Made by a program: the position numbers and the translations under genes
DNA from: Xanthobacteraceae bacterium
GTDB taxonomy: Bacteria > Pseudomonadota > Alphaproteobacteria > Rhizobiales > Xanthobacteraceae
Direction: 5' to 3'
Assembly: GCA_023954195.1 (NCBI GenBank)
Contig: JAMLIK010000001.1
Span: 1,414,628-1,478,627, forward strand
DNA: 64,000 nt
Notes under the pieces: generated by a model
The model's input: only the letters and a program-made list of their open reading frames with translations
Told to the model about the DNA's origin: nothing
The model's database searches: none
Shown here: piece after piece, positions 1 to 8,810 of the stretch
Layout: every line of letters begins with the position of its first letter
Numbering within the stretch: the stretch's first letter is position 1

Positions 1-978
1 CTCAGGCGGCGCGGTCGCGCGCTGCTTGCGAGCCAGGAGCAGATCGTCCTCGCCATCACGCTGTCGCTGATCGTCATTTTCAGTTTTGCACTGAGCGGCT
101 TCGCGACCATCGATAACTTTCTCAATCTTTTGCGCAGTATTTCCATTCTCGGCATTCTTGGCCTCGGGCTCGGAATGATCGTCATCAGCCGCGGCATCGA
201 TCTGTCGGAAGTCGCGATCATGGCGGGCTCCTGGTCGATCGCGCTGATCGAGATGCAGAATGGGATGTCCGTTCCGCTGGCGATCGGCGTCGCGCTTCTG
301 GTCGCGCTGTTGATCGGCTGCTTCAACGGATTCATGGTGGCCTTTGTCGAAGCGCCGCCGCTCTTTGTCACGCTGGCCTCGGCTTTCGTCATTTACGGCG
401 CGGCGTTCTGGTTCGCGCCCGCCTGGGTCGTCTACGCGCCGAAGGATTCGAGCGTGTTGACCTTTCTCGGCGCCGGCCGGTTGTTCGGCGTGCCGATGCC
501 GATCCTCGTTTTTCTGTTCTGCGCGCTGGCAATGCATTTGTTCATGTCGCAGACCTCGATCGGGCGCTTCATTTATGCCCAAGGCGACAATCCCGAAGCC
601 GCGCGGCTGACCGGAGTTGCGCTGCGGCCGCTGATGGTTCTCGAATATTCAATCGTGGCCCTGCTTGCGTGGGTGGCCGGATGGGTCTGGGTCGGCACCA
701 CCGGGTCGATGCAGATGGCGATTGCGCAAGGCACGATGATTTTCGACGTGATCCTTGTGGTGGTGCTCGGCGGCATCAGTCTGGTCGGCGGACGCGGCAG
801 CGTGTTCAGCGTCGTCGTCGGCTGCATGCTGATCGGCATTCTGCTCAATGCCTTCACCATCATGGACGTCAACAGCGAAGTTCAGAACATTGTCAAGGGC
901 GTGGTGCTGCTGGCGGCCATCGTTCTCGACAACTTCCTGCATCCGCGCGACGAGGAAACGGCGCGGCAAGGCGATTGA
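1..978 (+). CDS. ribose-type sugar ABC transporter permease (5' end outside window)
   Basis: Inner-membrane permease of the RbsC/BPD_transp_2 family, which would form the channel for a sugar or sugar-acid importer together with the permease domain of the gene at 2061. The reading frame is open from base 1, so the true start lies upstream; a TTG at 130 is only an internal codon. The visible 325 codons carry a series of hydrophobic segments and the family pattern of a glycine-rich stretch near the C-terminus (VVLGGISLVGGRGS, about 65 residues before the end). The next gene, a binding protein, begins 30 bp downstream after a GGAGG ribosome site, so they share an operon. The substrate is not shown by the sequence. 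Confidence 0.9.
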   Translation, partial: LRRRGRALLASQEQIVLAITLSLIVIFSFALSGFATIDNFLNLLRSISILGILGLGLGMIVISRGIDLSEVAIMAGSWSIALIEMQNGMSVPLAIGVALLVALLIGCFNGFMVAFVEAPPLFVTLASAFVIYGAAFWFAPAWVVYAPKDSSVLTFLGAGRLFGVPMPILVFLFCALAMHLFMSQTSIGRFIYAQGDNPEAARLTGVALRPLMVLEYSIVALLAWVAGWVWVGTTGSMQMAIAQGTMIFDVILVVVLGGISLVGGRGSVFSVVVGCMLIGILLNAFTIMDVNSEVQNIVKGVVLLAAIVLDNFLHPRDEETARQGD

Positions 979-1008
979 AACGCAACAAACATTTCGGAGG
1001 ACATCAAG

Positions 1009-2025
1009 ATGGCACGGCTCTGGCTCAAGATGATGGTCGGCGCGTCTGTGGCGGTGGCGGCGGCGCTGCCGGCAATCGCGCAGGAGAGCGGCACGAAAAC
1101 GGCGCGCGAATTGCGCGCGGCGACCGACGCGGCGCTCAAGGGCAAGACGCTTGCGTATGTGCCGATCGCGCTTGGCGTGCCGCTGGCGGACGAATGGGGC
1201 CGTGTCCTCAAGGAGGAGGCGGAGTGGCGCGGCATGAAATTCGTCGTGCGCGACCCCAACAACAATCCCTCCGCCATGCAGCAGGCCGTCAGCGCGCTGG
1301 TCGATGAGAAGCCGGCGGTGCTCGTCGTGCAAAACCCAAGCGTGACGCTGTTGATGAAGGACCTCAAACGCGCCGAATCCCAAGGCACGTATGTGCTTCA
1401 GATCAATATGTCATCGAACTACAAGTCGAGCGCCTTCGTCGGCGCGGACTGGGGTGAGATCGGCCGCATGCTGGCGACCGAGGTCGTCAAGCAATGCGGC
1501 ACCGGCACCGGCAAGTCCGGCAAGGTGCAGATCGTGCAGGGCGAACTGACGGCCGCGGCCAGCGTCGATCAGGTCGGCGGCATCATGGAGGTGCTGAACA
1601 AGGATCCCGCGATCAAGGTGGTGTCGAACCAGGCCGCCAACTGGGACGCCAACACCGCGCTCAATCTCACCGCGACGGTGATCCAGCAGCATCCGGACCT
1701 GTGCGCCAGCATCGGATTCTGGACCATCATGCAGTCGGGCGCCGCGCAGGCCATCCGCAACGCCGGCAAGATCGATCAGGTCAAGGTCTATGCCTCGGGC
1801 GAAGGATCGCAGCTCGATTGCGATCAGGTCAACCAGGGCAACTTCACCAAGGTTCTGAGCTACAAGGCGACCGAGCAAGGCCATACGCTGGCGATGACGG
1901 CGATCACCCTCCTGCAAACCGGCTTGAAGCCGGGCACGCATCCTGTCGCGCTGTTCACGCGTCCGATCTGGCTTGACAAAAGCAATGCCAGCGGCGGCAA
2001 CTGCTTTCAACTGCCGAAGAAATAA
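1009..2025 (+). CDS. sugar ABC transporter periplasmic substrate-binding protein
   Basis: Type I periplasmic binding protein (RbsB/Peripla_BP_4 family), 338 residues. An N-terminal signal peptide (hydrophobic residues about 8-24, likely cleavage after AIA-Q) indicates export. The mature part has the usual two-lobe sugar-binder layout, with segments such as VRDPNNNPSAMQQAVSALV and the lobe-crossing region near residues 270-300. ATG at 1009 follows GGAGG at a good distance. It lies between two permease genes of the same importer and is followed at its stop codon by a small hairpin. The presence of two lactonase-like domains downstream suggests a sugar, aldonic acid or lactone as ligand; this is inference. 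Confidence 0.9.
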   Translation: MARLWLKMMVGASVAVAAALPAIAQESGTKTARELRAATDAALKGKTLAYVPIALGVPLADEWGRVLKEEAEWRGMKFVVRDPNNNPSAMQQAVSALVDEKPAVLVVQNPSVTLLMKDLKRAESQGTYVLQINMSSNYKSSAFVGADWGEIGRMLATEVVKQCGTGTGKSGKVQIVQGELTAAASVDQVGGIMEVLNKDPAIKVVSNQAANWDANTALNLTATVIQQHPDLCASIGFWTIMQSGAAQAIRNAGKIDQVKVYASGEGSQLDCDQVNQGNFTKVLSYKATEQGHTLAMTAITLLQTGLKPGTHPVALFTRPIWLDKSNASGGNCFQLPKK

Positions 2026-2045
2026 GACCCCGGCGATCCGGTCTT
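2024..2045 (+). other. hairpin overlapping the stop codon of the binding-protein gene
   Basis: Inverted repeat AAGACC (2024-2029) / GGTCTT (2040-2045) with a 10-nt loop, starting inside the TAA stop. It sits in the 35-nt gap before the next gene. Such a hairpin could stabilise the upstream mRNA or reduce read-through so that binding protein is made in excess of membrane components. There is no T-run, so it is not a full terminator. Confidence 0.4.
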
Positions 2046-2060
2046 GATTGAGAGGGCGCG

Positions 2061-4202
2061 GTGTCCCTGACGACCTTTGACGGTTTCGGCGCATCGGTGC
2101 GGCGGTTCTCGCCGCGCCTGTTGCTGTCCGAACTGATGATGAAGCAATGGTTCGAACCGGTCATTCCGTTCTTCGTGATGATCGGACTGTGGATCGGATT
2201 TTCCTTCGCCATCAACGACTATGCGAGCAGCATCAACGCGCTGTCGATGCTGCGGCTGTTCGCGGAGTTCGGCTTCGTCGCGCTGGCGATGGCCTTCAGC
2301 CTTATCACCGGCGGCATCGATCTGAGCGTCGGCGCGATCTTCGCCTTCTGCAATTTCGCCGCGCTCTATTTCGTTCTTGTCGCCGAACTGCCGGTGCCGC
2401 TGGTGATTCTGGCGACGCTGGCGACCGGCGCGGTGCTCGGCGGCATCAATGGATTTCTGATCGGCGTATTGAAGGCGCGGCCATTCCTCACGACGCTGGT
2501 CACGCTCATCATCCTGCGCGCCACCGTCAACCTGCTCAATACCTACTACGCGCAGACCTTTGCCATCAACTCCACCGACAGCGATGCCTGGGACTATATC
2601 GGCAGCGGGGCGCCGCTCGGGATTCCGCTCAATGCCGCGACGCTGCTCGTCGTGCTCTTTGTCGGGCATATTTTCCTGAGCCGTTCGCGCTATGGCTGGC
2701 ATCTGACCGCGATCGGCGCCAGCCGCAAAGCCGCGCGCCACGCCGGCATTCGCGTTCGCACCATGCTGTTCTTCACTTACGTGCTATCGGGGGTGCTGTG
2801 CGCGGCCGGCGGTCTGTTCTACGCGGCGCGGCAGGCCAGCACGGATTCCACGACGGGCGTCGGCTGGGAATTCCAGGCGCTGACGGCGGTCGTTCTCGGC
2901 GGCGTTTCGCTGGCCGGCGGCAAGGGCACCGTGTGGCGCGCGATGATCGGCGCGCTCATCGTGTTCACGCTGACCAACGGTCTCGTGCGCATGGGCATTC
3001 CCGGCTATGTCACGTCGGCGCTGATTGGCATGCTGCTGCTGGCGGCCGTCGGTATCGATGTGAAGTGGTCGAAGAATCGCGGCAAGGCGATCCAGAAGAC
3101 CTACGTCAATCCGGCGCGCGTGGCGCTTGCGGCGGCGCCGTCGGTGGCGGCCAAAAGCGCCTCGCCGTTCGCGCAGAACGACCGGCTGCTGCATGCGGAC
3201 GCGATCGGGCTCGATCAGGTCGAGGGGCCGGAGGACGTCATTCTCGACCGGCAGGACCGCGTTTACGGCTCGACGCGCGACGGCAACATCATCCGCTTCT
3301 CGGGACCGGACCTCAAGACCCGCGAGGTGTTCGCCCATATCGGCGGGCGGCCGCTCGGCATGCAGTTCGACCGCGACGAGAATCTCATCGTCGCGGTCGC
3401 CGGCATGGGCGTCTATGGCATCACGCCCGCGGGCAAGTCCTACAAGATCACCGACGAGACCAACCGCACCTGGTACAAGCTCAACGACGATTCCCGTCTG
3501 CGGATGGCGGACGATCTCGACATCGCGCCGGACGGCAAGATCTATTTCAGCGATTGCACGACGCGCTACGAGATGACGACGAACACGCTCGACATCCTCG
3601 AAGCGCGTCCGAACGGCCGCCTTGTCTGTTACGATCCGGCGACAAAAACCACACGCACCGTCATCAATCACTTTTACTTCCCGAACGGCATCTGTGTTTC
3701 CCACGACGGACGCTCGGTGTTGATCGCCAGCACCTCGCTGTGCAAGGTGTTCCGCCACTGGATCGAAGGCCCCAACAAGGGCCGCACCGAAGTTCTGATC
3801 GACAAGCTTCCCGGCAATCCGGACAATATCAACCGCGCGTCCGACGGCACCTATTGGCTGGCGCTGGTCGGAATCCGCACGCCGACCTTCGATCTCTCCA
3901 TGCGCAATCCCGGCTTTCGGCTGCGCATGGTCAAGCAGGTGCCGGCCGACGAGTGGCTCGCGCCCGGCCTCAATCACGGCTGCGTGCTGAAATTCAACGA
4001 GGCGGGCGAGCCGCTGGAATCGTTCTGGGATCCGACCGGCATTTCGCATTCGACGCTGACCTCGATGCGCGAGCACAAGGGCTATCTGTATCTCGGCGGC
4101 CTTGAGAACAACCGCATCGGCCGCGTCAGGCTCGATGGCGTGGACGAAACCTGGACCGGCTTTGATGCCTACTGGGGCAGCAAGCGCCGCGACCGGAGCT
4201 GA
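2061..4202 (+). CDS. ABC transporter permease fused to SMP-30/gluconolactonase-like domain
   Basis: A 713-residue two-domain protein. Residues about 25-335 are an RbsC-type sugar permease with multiple membrane segments and the signature LGGVSLAGGKGTVWRA. A short linker (about 335-372) leads to a second domain (about 372-710) of the SMP-30/gluconolactonase/LRE beta-propeller family, recognisable by DVILDRQDRVYGSTRDG and the propeller motifs PNGICVSHDGRSVL and PDNINRASDGTYW. In known RbsC proteins the C-terminus is cytoplasmic, so the propeller should face the cytosol and could hydrolyse a lactone as it enters; this is inference. The start is GTG at 2061 after GAGAGGG. The frame is continuous across the junction, so this is a real fusion on this sequence. 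Confidence 0.9.
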   Translation: MSLTTFDGFGASVRRFSPRLLLSELMMKQWFEPVIPFFVMIGLWIGFSFAINDYASSINALSMLRLFAEFGFVALAMAFSLITGGIDLSVGAIFAFCNFAALYFVLVAELPVPLVILATLATGAVLGGINGFLIGVLKARPFLTTLVTLIILRATVNLLNTYYAQTFAINSTDSDAWDYIGSGAPLGIPLNAATLLVVLFVGHIFLSRSRYGWHLTAIGASRKAARHAGIRVRTMLFFTYVLSGVLCAAGGLFYAARQASTDSTTGVGWEFQALTAVVLGGVSLAGGKGTVWRAMIGALIVFTLTNGLVRMGIPGYVTSALIGMLLLAAVGIDVKWSKNRGKAIQKTYVNPARVALAAAPSVAAKSASPFAQNDRLLHADAIGLDQVEGPEDVILDRQDRVYGSTRDGNIIRFSGPDLKTREVFAHIGGRPLGMQFDRDENLIVAVAGMGVYGITPAGKSYKITDETNRTWYKLNDDSRLRMADDLDIAPDGKIYFSDCTTRYEMTTNTLDILEARPNGRLVCYDPATKTTRTVINHFYFPNGICVSHDGRSVLIASTSLCKVFRHWIEGPNKGRTEVLIDKLPGNPDNINRASDGTYWLALVGIRTPTFDLSMRNPGFRLRMVKQVPADEWLAPGLNHGCVLKFNEAGEPLESFWDPTGISHSTLTSMREHKGYLYLGGLENNRIGRVRLDGVDETWTGFDAYWGSKRRDRS

Positions 4203-4206
4203 CGCC

Positions 4207-5313
4207 ATGGGATTTCTCACGCATCTTGGACGCGACGTTCGCAACCTGCTGTTTCGCGATTCGGAGCAGAACGCCATTCCGTCGATGGACGGCGCGCTGG
4301 GACCGAACGATCGCCTCGACCGATGCGAGCCGATCGGCGAGCCCCTGCCCGGCGCGGATGATGCGGTGGCGCACGGCGACAGGCTCTACGTCTCCGCCGG
4401 CCGGCAGGTGCTGCGGCTATCCGGCGAAGGGTTTCGCGAGCGGGCGCTGGTCCATGCCTTCGAGGGTGAGGCGGGCGGTCTGGCGCTGCATCCGGACGGA
4501 CGCCTCATCGTCTGCGTCGCCGGCCGCGGACTCGCCGCGCTCGACCCGGACCGTCCCGATCCGCAATATCTTGCGCCCGGACCGGCGGGCTCGGTCGGCG
4601 GCCTGACGGCGGTCACCTGCCTTACGGACGGCACCATCTGGTGCACGGAAGGCGCGCAGGGAAAGACGGCGAACGACTGGCTGCGCGACCTTCTCGACAA
4701 GGGCGCGAGCGGACGCCTTCTGCGCTGTTCCGCGGCGCTCGATCGCGTCGATGTGGCGGCGCAGGGGCTTGCATGGCCCAACGGCATCGCGCCGGCGCGC
4801 GACGGCACGCTGCTCGTCTCCGAGAGCTGGCGGCACGGCGTGCGGCGTATCGGCCTCGACGGGGCGCGTCAGCCCGATTTCATCCGCAACCTGCCGGCCT
4901 ATCCGGCCCGCATCCGGCCGGCGAAAGATGGGTATCATCTGGCGCTGTTCGGCGTACGCACGCATCTGATCGAATTTCTGCTCAAGGAAGACGAATTCCG
5001 TCAGGAGATGCTCACGACGGTCGCGCCGGAGCACTGGATCGGCCCGGCGCTCGCGAGCGGCCATGACTGCCTGGAGCCGATGCAGATCGGCTCGATCAAG
5101 GCGCTGGGCATTCAGAAGCCGTGGGCGCCGCCGCGCTCCTACGGCCTCTATACCCATGTCGATGACGGCGGCGAAGTCGTCGAAAGTCTGCATAGCCGCG
5201 CCGGCGGCCGCTATCACGGCGTCACCGCCGCCTGCGACACGCCGCAGGGCGTCGTGATCGTGGCCAAGGGCGCGGGGCGATTGCTGCTCTATCGGCCGGA
5301 GGCGCAGCCATGA
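4207..5313 (+). CDS. SMP-30/gluconolactonase/LRE family protein
   Basis: A 368-residue free-standing relative of the propeller domain in the preceding gene. Shared motifs include WPNGIAPARDGTLLVSESW (metal/active-site loop region) and a closing YHGVTAACDTPQGVVIVAKG segment. ATG at 4207, five bases after the previous stop, is preferred over an upstream in-frame ATG at 4102 that lies inside the fusion gene. Members of this family include lactonases and strictosidine-synthase-like proteins, so exact activity is uncertain. No signal peptide is evident, so it is likely cytoplasmic. The stop overlaps the next start (ATGA), which indicates translational coupling with the ATPase. Confidence 0.8.
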   Translation: MGFLTHLGRDVRNLLFRDSEQNAIPSMDGALGPNDRLDRCEPIGEPLPGADDAVAHGDRLYVSAGRQVLRLSGEGFRERALVHAFEGEAGGLALHPDGRLIVCVAGRGLAALDPDRPDPQYLAPGPAGSVGGLTAVTCLTDGTIWCTEGAQGKTANDWLRDLLDKGASGRLLRCSAALDRVDVAAQGLAWPNGIAPARDGTLLVSESWRHGVRRIGLDGARQPDFIRNLPAYPARIRPAKDGYHLALFGVRTHLIEFLLKEDEFRQEMLTTVAPEHWIGPALASGHDCLEPMQIGSIKALGIQKPWAPPRSYGLYTHVDDGGEVVESLHSRAGGRYHGVTAACDTPQGVVIVAKGAGRLLLYRPEAQP

Positions 5314-6848
5314 GCGAGGTTCTGGACCGCGACGAATCCGTGGCGGACAAGGCGGCCGCGCCGCTATTGCAGATCGTCAACGGCAGCAAGGTCTATGGCG
5401 GCATTCACGCCATCGAGAACGTCAGTTTCGATCTTCGTCCCGGCGAGGTTCATGCGCTGGTCGGTGAAAACGGCGCCGGCAAATCGACCCTGTGCAAGGC
5501 GATCTCGGGGGCGATCAAGCTGACCAGCGGCGACTTCCTGCTCGACGGCAGGCCGGTCAATTTCTCGGAGCCGCGCGATTCGCTCGCGGCCGGCATCTGC
5601 ATGGTCTATCAGGAGACCAGTCTGGTTCCGACCATGACCGCCGCGCAGAACATCGAACTCGGCAACGAAAGGCTGCTGACGCGCTTTCGCACCCTCAACA
5701 TTCAGGCGCAGCAACTCCTTCAGTCGCTCAATTTCCACGTCGATCCGGCGACGCCGGTGACGATGCTCGGCACCGCCAAGAAGCAAATGGTCGAGATCGC
5801 GCGCGCGGTCTACAACAAGGCGCGCATCATCATCTTCGACGAGCCGACGGCAAGCCTGACGCCCGAGGAGATCGTGCACTTCTTTCACCTGATCCGCGAA
5901 TTGCGCAGCCGCGGCGTGGGCATCATCTACATTTCGCACGCGCTCGAAGAATCATTGCAGATCGCGGATCGCATCACCGTTCTGCGCGACGGCAAGCAGG
6001 TGATTACCGCGCCGACGAAGGATCTCACGCGTGAGGCCCTCGTGCAGCATATGGTCGGTCGCGATGTCGCCAAGGCGCTTTACGAGCGCAAGCCGCGCGG
6101 ACGTCACGAGCGGCGCGAGAAGGTGCTTACCGTCGAGAACGTGACGATGGGCATGGCGGTGAAGAATATGTCGTTCTCCGTCTACGCCGGCGAGGTGGTC
6201 GGAATCGCGGGGTTGATCGGATCGGGCCGCACCGAAATCGCGAAGATCATTTTCGGGGCTCTCAAGCGCAACCTCATCAACGGCGGCACCATCCGCCTGC
6301 GCGGCAAGCCGATCCGCTATCGCGTCCCCAAGCAGGCAATCGACGACGGCATCGCCTATATCACCGAGGACCGCAAGCGCGACGGCTTCTTCGAGACGAT
6401 GGTGGTGGACGACAACGTCTATATCGGGCGTCTCGCCACCAAGCAGGGATGGCGCTTTCTGCTGTCGCGCGCCGGGCGCGCCAAATTCGCCAATTACTGG
6501 GTCGAGCGGTTGCAGATCAGCGCCCTTCAGCGCAAGGCGAAGATCGTCGAGCTGTCCGGCGGCAATCAGCAGAAGGTCGTCGTCTCCAAGGTGCTGGTGC
6601 AGGAACCGTCGGTCGTCATTTTTGACGAGCCGACCCGCGGCGTCGATGTCGGCACGATCCCGCATATCCATTCTGAAATCCGGCGGCTGGCCGACGAAGG
6701 CAAGGCCGTGGTGGTCATTTCGTCCTATCTGCCGGAGGTGCTCAGCGTCTCCGATCGTATCCTGGTGGCGCGACTCGGACGCATCGTCGCGGAATTCGAA
6801 GTCGCCGAAGCGACCCAGGACAAGATCCTCTACGCGGCGATTCATTAA
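5310..6848 (+). CDS. sugar ABC transporter ATP-binding protein (RbsA/MglA type)
   Basis: A 512-residue protein with two fused nucleotide-binding domains, as usual for ribose/galactose-type importers. The first has Walker A GENGAGKST (residues 52-60) and Walker B IIFDEPTASLTP; the second has the degenerate P-loop GLIGSGRTE typical of this family, the signature LSGGNQQK and FDEPTRGVDVG. It energises the two permeases encoded upstream. It overlaps the preceding gene by 4 bp and is the last gene of the operon. It converges with the polyol operon, whose last gene ends 100 bp downstream on the other strand. Confidence 0.93.
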   Translation: MSEVLDRDESVADKAAAPLLQIVNGSKVYGGIHAIENVSFDLRPGEVHALVGENGAGKSTLCKAISGAIKLTSGDFLLDGRPVNFSEPRDSLAAGICMVYQETSLVPTMTAAQNIELGNERLLTRFRTLNIQAQQLLQSLNFHVDPATPVTMLGTAKKQMVEIARAVYNKARIIIFDEPTASLTPEEIVHFFHLIRELRSRGVGIIYISHALEESLQIADRITVLRDGKQVITAPTKDLTREALVQHMVGRDVAKALYERKPRGRHERREKVLTVENVTMGMAVKNMSFSVYAGEVVGIAGLIGSGRTEIAKIIFGALKRNLINGGTIRLRGKPIRYRVPKQAIDDGIAYITEDRKRDGFFETMVVDDNVYIGRLATKQGWRFLLSRAGRAKFANYWVERLQISALQRKAKIVELSGGNQQKVVVSKVLVQEPSVVIFDEPTRGVDVGTIPHIHSEIRRLADEGKAVVVISSYLPEVLSVSDRILVARLGRIVAEFEVAEATQDKILYAAIH

Positions 6849-6858
6849 AATAAGGGAT

Positions 6859-6881
6859 GCTCGATCGCCCGGCGCGCGAGC
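6859..6881. terminator. possible bidirectional hairpin between convergent operons
   Basis: GCTCG (6859-6863) pairs with CGAGC (6877-6881), with an inner CGC/GCG pairing. It lies just beyond the ATPase stop. A second perfect palindrome, GCTATCC-T-GGATAGC, is at 6922-6936, close to the end of the opposing operon. Neither has a clear T-tract, so terminator function is a guess from position. Confidence 0.3.
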
Positions 6882-6947
6882 GGATTCAGGTCTTCAAGAA
6901 AGGCACCGCTGCATGTCTGAAGCTATCCTGGATAGCCCGCCGATCCG

Positions 6948-8027
6948 TCAGCTTGCGTTGGCGCGCGCCAGCGCGGCGGCGAGGTTGGCCTGCGTCACTT
7001 CCGACTGAAAATTCTGCACGTAAGGCGCGTCCTTGAGCGTGCGCGCGGCAATGGTTTCGATCGCCGCCGCGGCGTCGTCACGCAAGCCGAGATCGGCGAG
7101 CGACGCCGGCAGGCCGACCGCGCGATAGAACCCCCTCACGTCGGCGAGAAATTCGTCGGAGCGGCCCTCTAGGCACAATTGCGCCAGAAGCCCGAAAGCC
7201 ACCTGCTCGCCATGGAGCGCGCCGCTCAGGTCGGCGATGGCGGAGAAACCGCGCGTCAGCGCGTGCGAGATCGACAGCCCGCCGCTCTCGAAGCCGAGCC
7301 CGCTCGACAGGATGGTGGCTTCCACAACGCGCTCGAACGCCTCGTCCGGCGTCTTCGCCGCCGCCGCCGCGAGCGCGGCGACGGCATCGGCGCGCACGGT
7401 GCGATAGCATTGATCGGCGATCATCAACGCCAGCGACGTCGAGCGCCCCTTGTAGAAGTTGAGGCCGCCGGCGCGGACGCACTGCTCGACCTCGAACTTC
7501 TTGCTCAGGGCGTCGCCGATGCCGGCGACGAAGAAGCGGCGGGGAGCGCCCGCGATCAGCTTGGTATCGACCACCACCGCATCGGGATTGGTCGCCATCA
7601 GCCGCACTTCGCTGAGCGAGTGATCGTCGCGATAGAGCACCACGAGCCGGCTGGTCGGCGCATCGTTGGAGGCGACCGTCGGCACGATCAACAGCGCGCC
7701 GCCGCGCGCGATCCGCACGCCCTTGGCGTTGTCGATGGTCTTGCCGCCGCCGACGCCGATGACGACATCGCTCCGCGCGGCCGTCGCCTGTTGCGCCATC
7801 TTGTCGATCTTTTCCGCCGTGCATTCGCCGCTGAACGCCGCGAACGTCGCCGCGACGTCGGCGGCTGCGAACACCGCTTCCAGCCGGGGCCGGATCAGGT
7901 CCATCACCGCCGCATCGACGATGACGAACGGGCGGCGGCCGTACAGCGCCACCAGCGGCGCCAGCTCGGCCAGCGCGCCGGGCCCCTGAACGTAGCGGTG
8001 CGGACCGCCGAAAACGCGCATCATCAT
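6948..8027 (-). CDS. GldA-like iron-containing alcohol dehydrogenase family protein
   Basis: A 359-residue NAD-dependent polyol dehydrogenase of the glycerol dehydrogenase branch of the Fe-ADH family. Seen: the nucleotide-binding GVGGGKTIDNAKGV motif (about 90-105) and metal-ligand regions GIGDALSKKFE, ISHALTRGF and LHGEQVAFG, supplying the expected Asp and two His. It would oxidise a polyol or hydroxyketone (glycerol-like) in the cytosol. The start overlaps the stop of the upstream SDR (ATGA), so the two are coupled. It is the last gene of the LacI-controlled operon. Substrate identity is not readable from sequence. Confidence 0.85.
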   Translation of the reverse strand: MMMRVFGGPHRYVQGPGALAELAPLVALYGRRPFVIVDAAVMDLIRPRLEAVFAAADVAATFAAFSGECTAEKIDKMAQQATAARSDVVIGVGGGKTIDNAKGVRIARGGALLIVPTVASNDAPTSRLVVLYRDDHSLSEVRLMATNPDAVVVDTKLIAGAPRRFFVAGIGDALSKKFEVEQCVRAGGLNFYKGRSTSLALMIADQCYRTVRADAVAALAAAAAKTPDEAFERVVEATILSSGLGFESGGLSISHALTRGFSAIADLSGALHGEQVAFGLLAQLCLEGRSDEFLADVRGFYRAVGLPASLADLGLRDDAAAAIETIAARTLKDAPYVQNFQSEVTQANLAAALARANAS

Positions 8028-8800
8028 GTGTCATCCCAGACAAAATCGCGGCGGCCGCCATCCATGCAGATCAGCGCGCCATTGATGAAGGAAGCCTGCA
8101 CCGAGCAGAGATAGGCGATCAGCGCGCCGACCTCGCCCGGCTGACAGAACCGCTTGAGCGGATTCTGTCCCGCGATCACCGCGCGCTTGGCCTCGGAAAA
8201 TCCGGCGATCAGGTCGGTCTCGACATAACCCGGCGCGATGGCGTTGACGGTGACGCCATCGCCGCCGACCTCCTTGGCCAGGGTGCGGGTGAAGCCGATC
8301 ACGCCGGCCTTGGCGGCGGAGTAATTGGTGACGCCGGGCCTGCCGCCGCCGGTGACATTCATCGACGAGGTGTTGACGATGCGGCCGTAGCCGCTCTTGC
8401 GCAGGAACGGCACCGCGAACTTGCTGCACAGGAAGGTGCTGCGCAGATGCGTGTTCATGATGACGTCCCAGTCGGACACAAACATGTCGGCGGCGTGGCG
8501 GCCGAGATGCTTGCCCCCGGCGCCGGCGTTGTTGACCAGGATGTTGAGCCCGCCAAGCCCGTCGGCGGCCGCGCGCACCACGCGCTCCGCGCTCGCCTCG
8601 TCCGAGACGTCGCCGATGCAGACGATGGCCTTGGCGCCACGCGCGCGCATGTCGGCGGCGGTCGCCTCCGCCGCCGCCGCGTCGATGTCGTTGATGGCGA
8701 CGGCGACGCCCTCGGCCGCGAGCGCGGTGGCCTCAGCCTTGCCGATGCCGCGCGCCGCGCCGGTCACCAGCGCGGTCTTGCCTGCAATACCCAAATCCAT
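8024..8800 (-). CDS. SDR family NAD(P)-dependent oxidoreductase
   Basis: A 258-residue classical short-chain dehydrogenase. TGAARGIG (residues 13-20) binds the cofactor, NNAG is present, the catalytic motif is YSAAK with an upstream Ser, and the C-terminal FINGALICMDGG segment is typical of FabG-like enzymes. ATG at 8800 follows GAAGGAGA. It probably oxidises or reduces a carbonyl/hydroxyl of the imported polyol. Its position between the importer genes and the GldA-like enzyme gives the pathway context. Confidence 0.88.
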   Translation of the reverse strand: MDLGIAGKTALVTGAARGIGKAEATALAAEGVAVAINDIDAAAAEATAADMRARGAKAIVCIGDVSDEASAERVVRAAADGLGGLNILVNNAGAGGKHLGRHAADMFVSDWDVIMNTHLRSTFLCSKFAVPFLRKSGYGRIVNTSSMNVTGGGRPGVTNYSAAKAGVIGFTRTLAKEVGGDGVTVNAIAPGYVETDLIAGFSEAKRAVIAGQNPLKRFCQPGEVGALIAYLCSVQASFINGALICMDGGRRDFVWDDT

Positions 8801-8810
8801 GTCGTCTCCT

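Noticed and set aside
2147-4105. 652-codon open frame overlapping the permease-lactonase fusion in another frame
   Set aside because: Arg/Ala-rich shadow without hydrophobic segments or motifs; the real frame has both domains.
6913-7008. 31-codon frame beginning MSEAILDSPP
   Set aside because: It runs into the antisense of the GldA-like gene, has only a moderate ribosome site and no recognisable homology.
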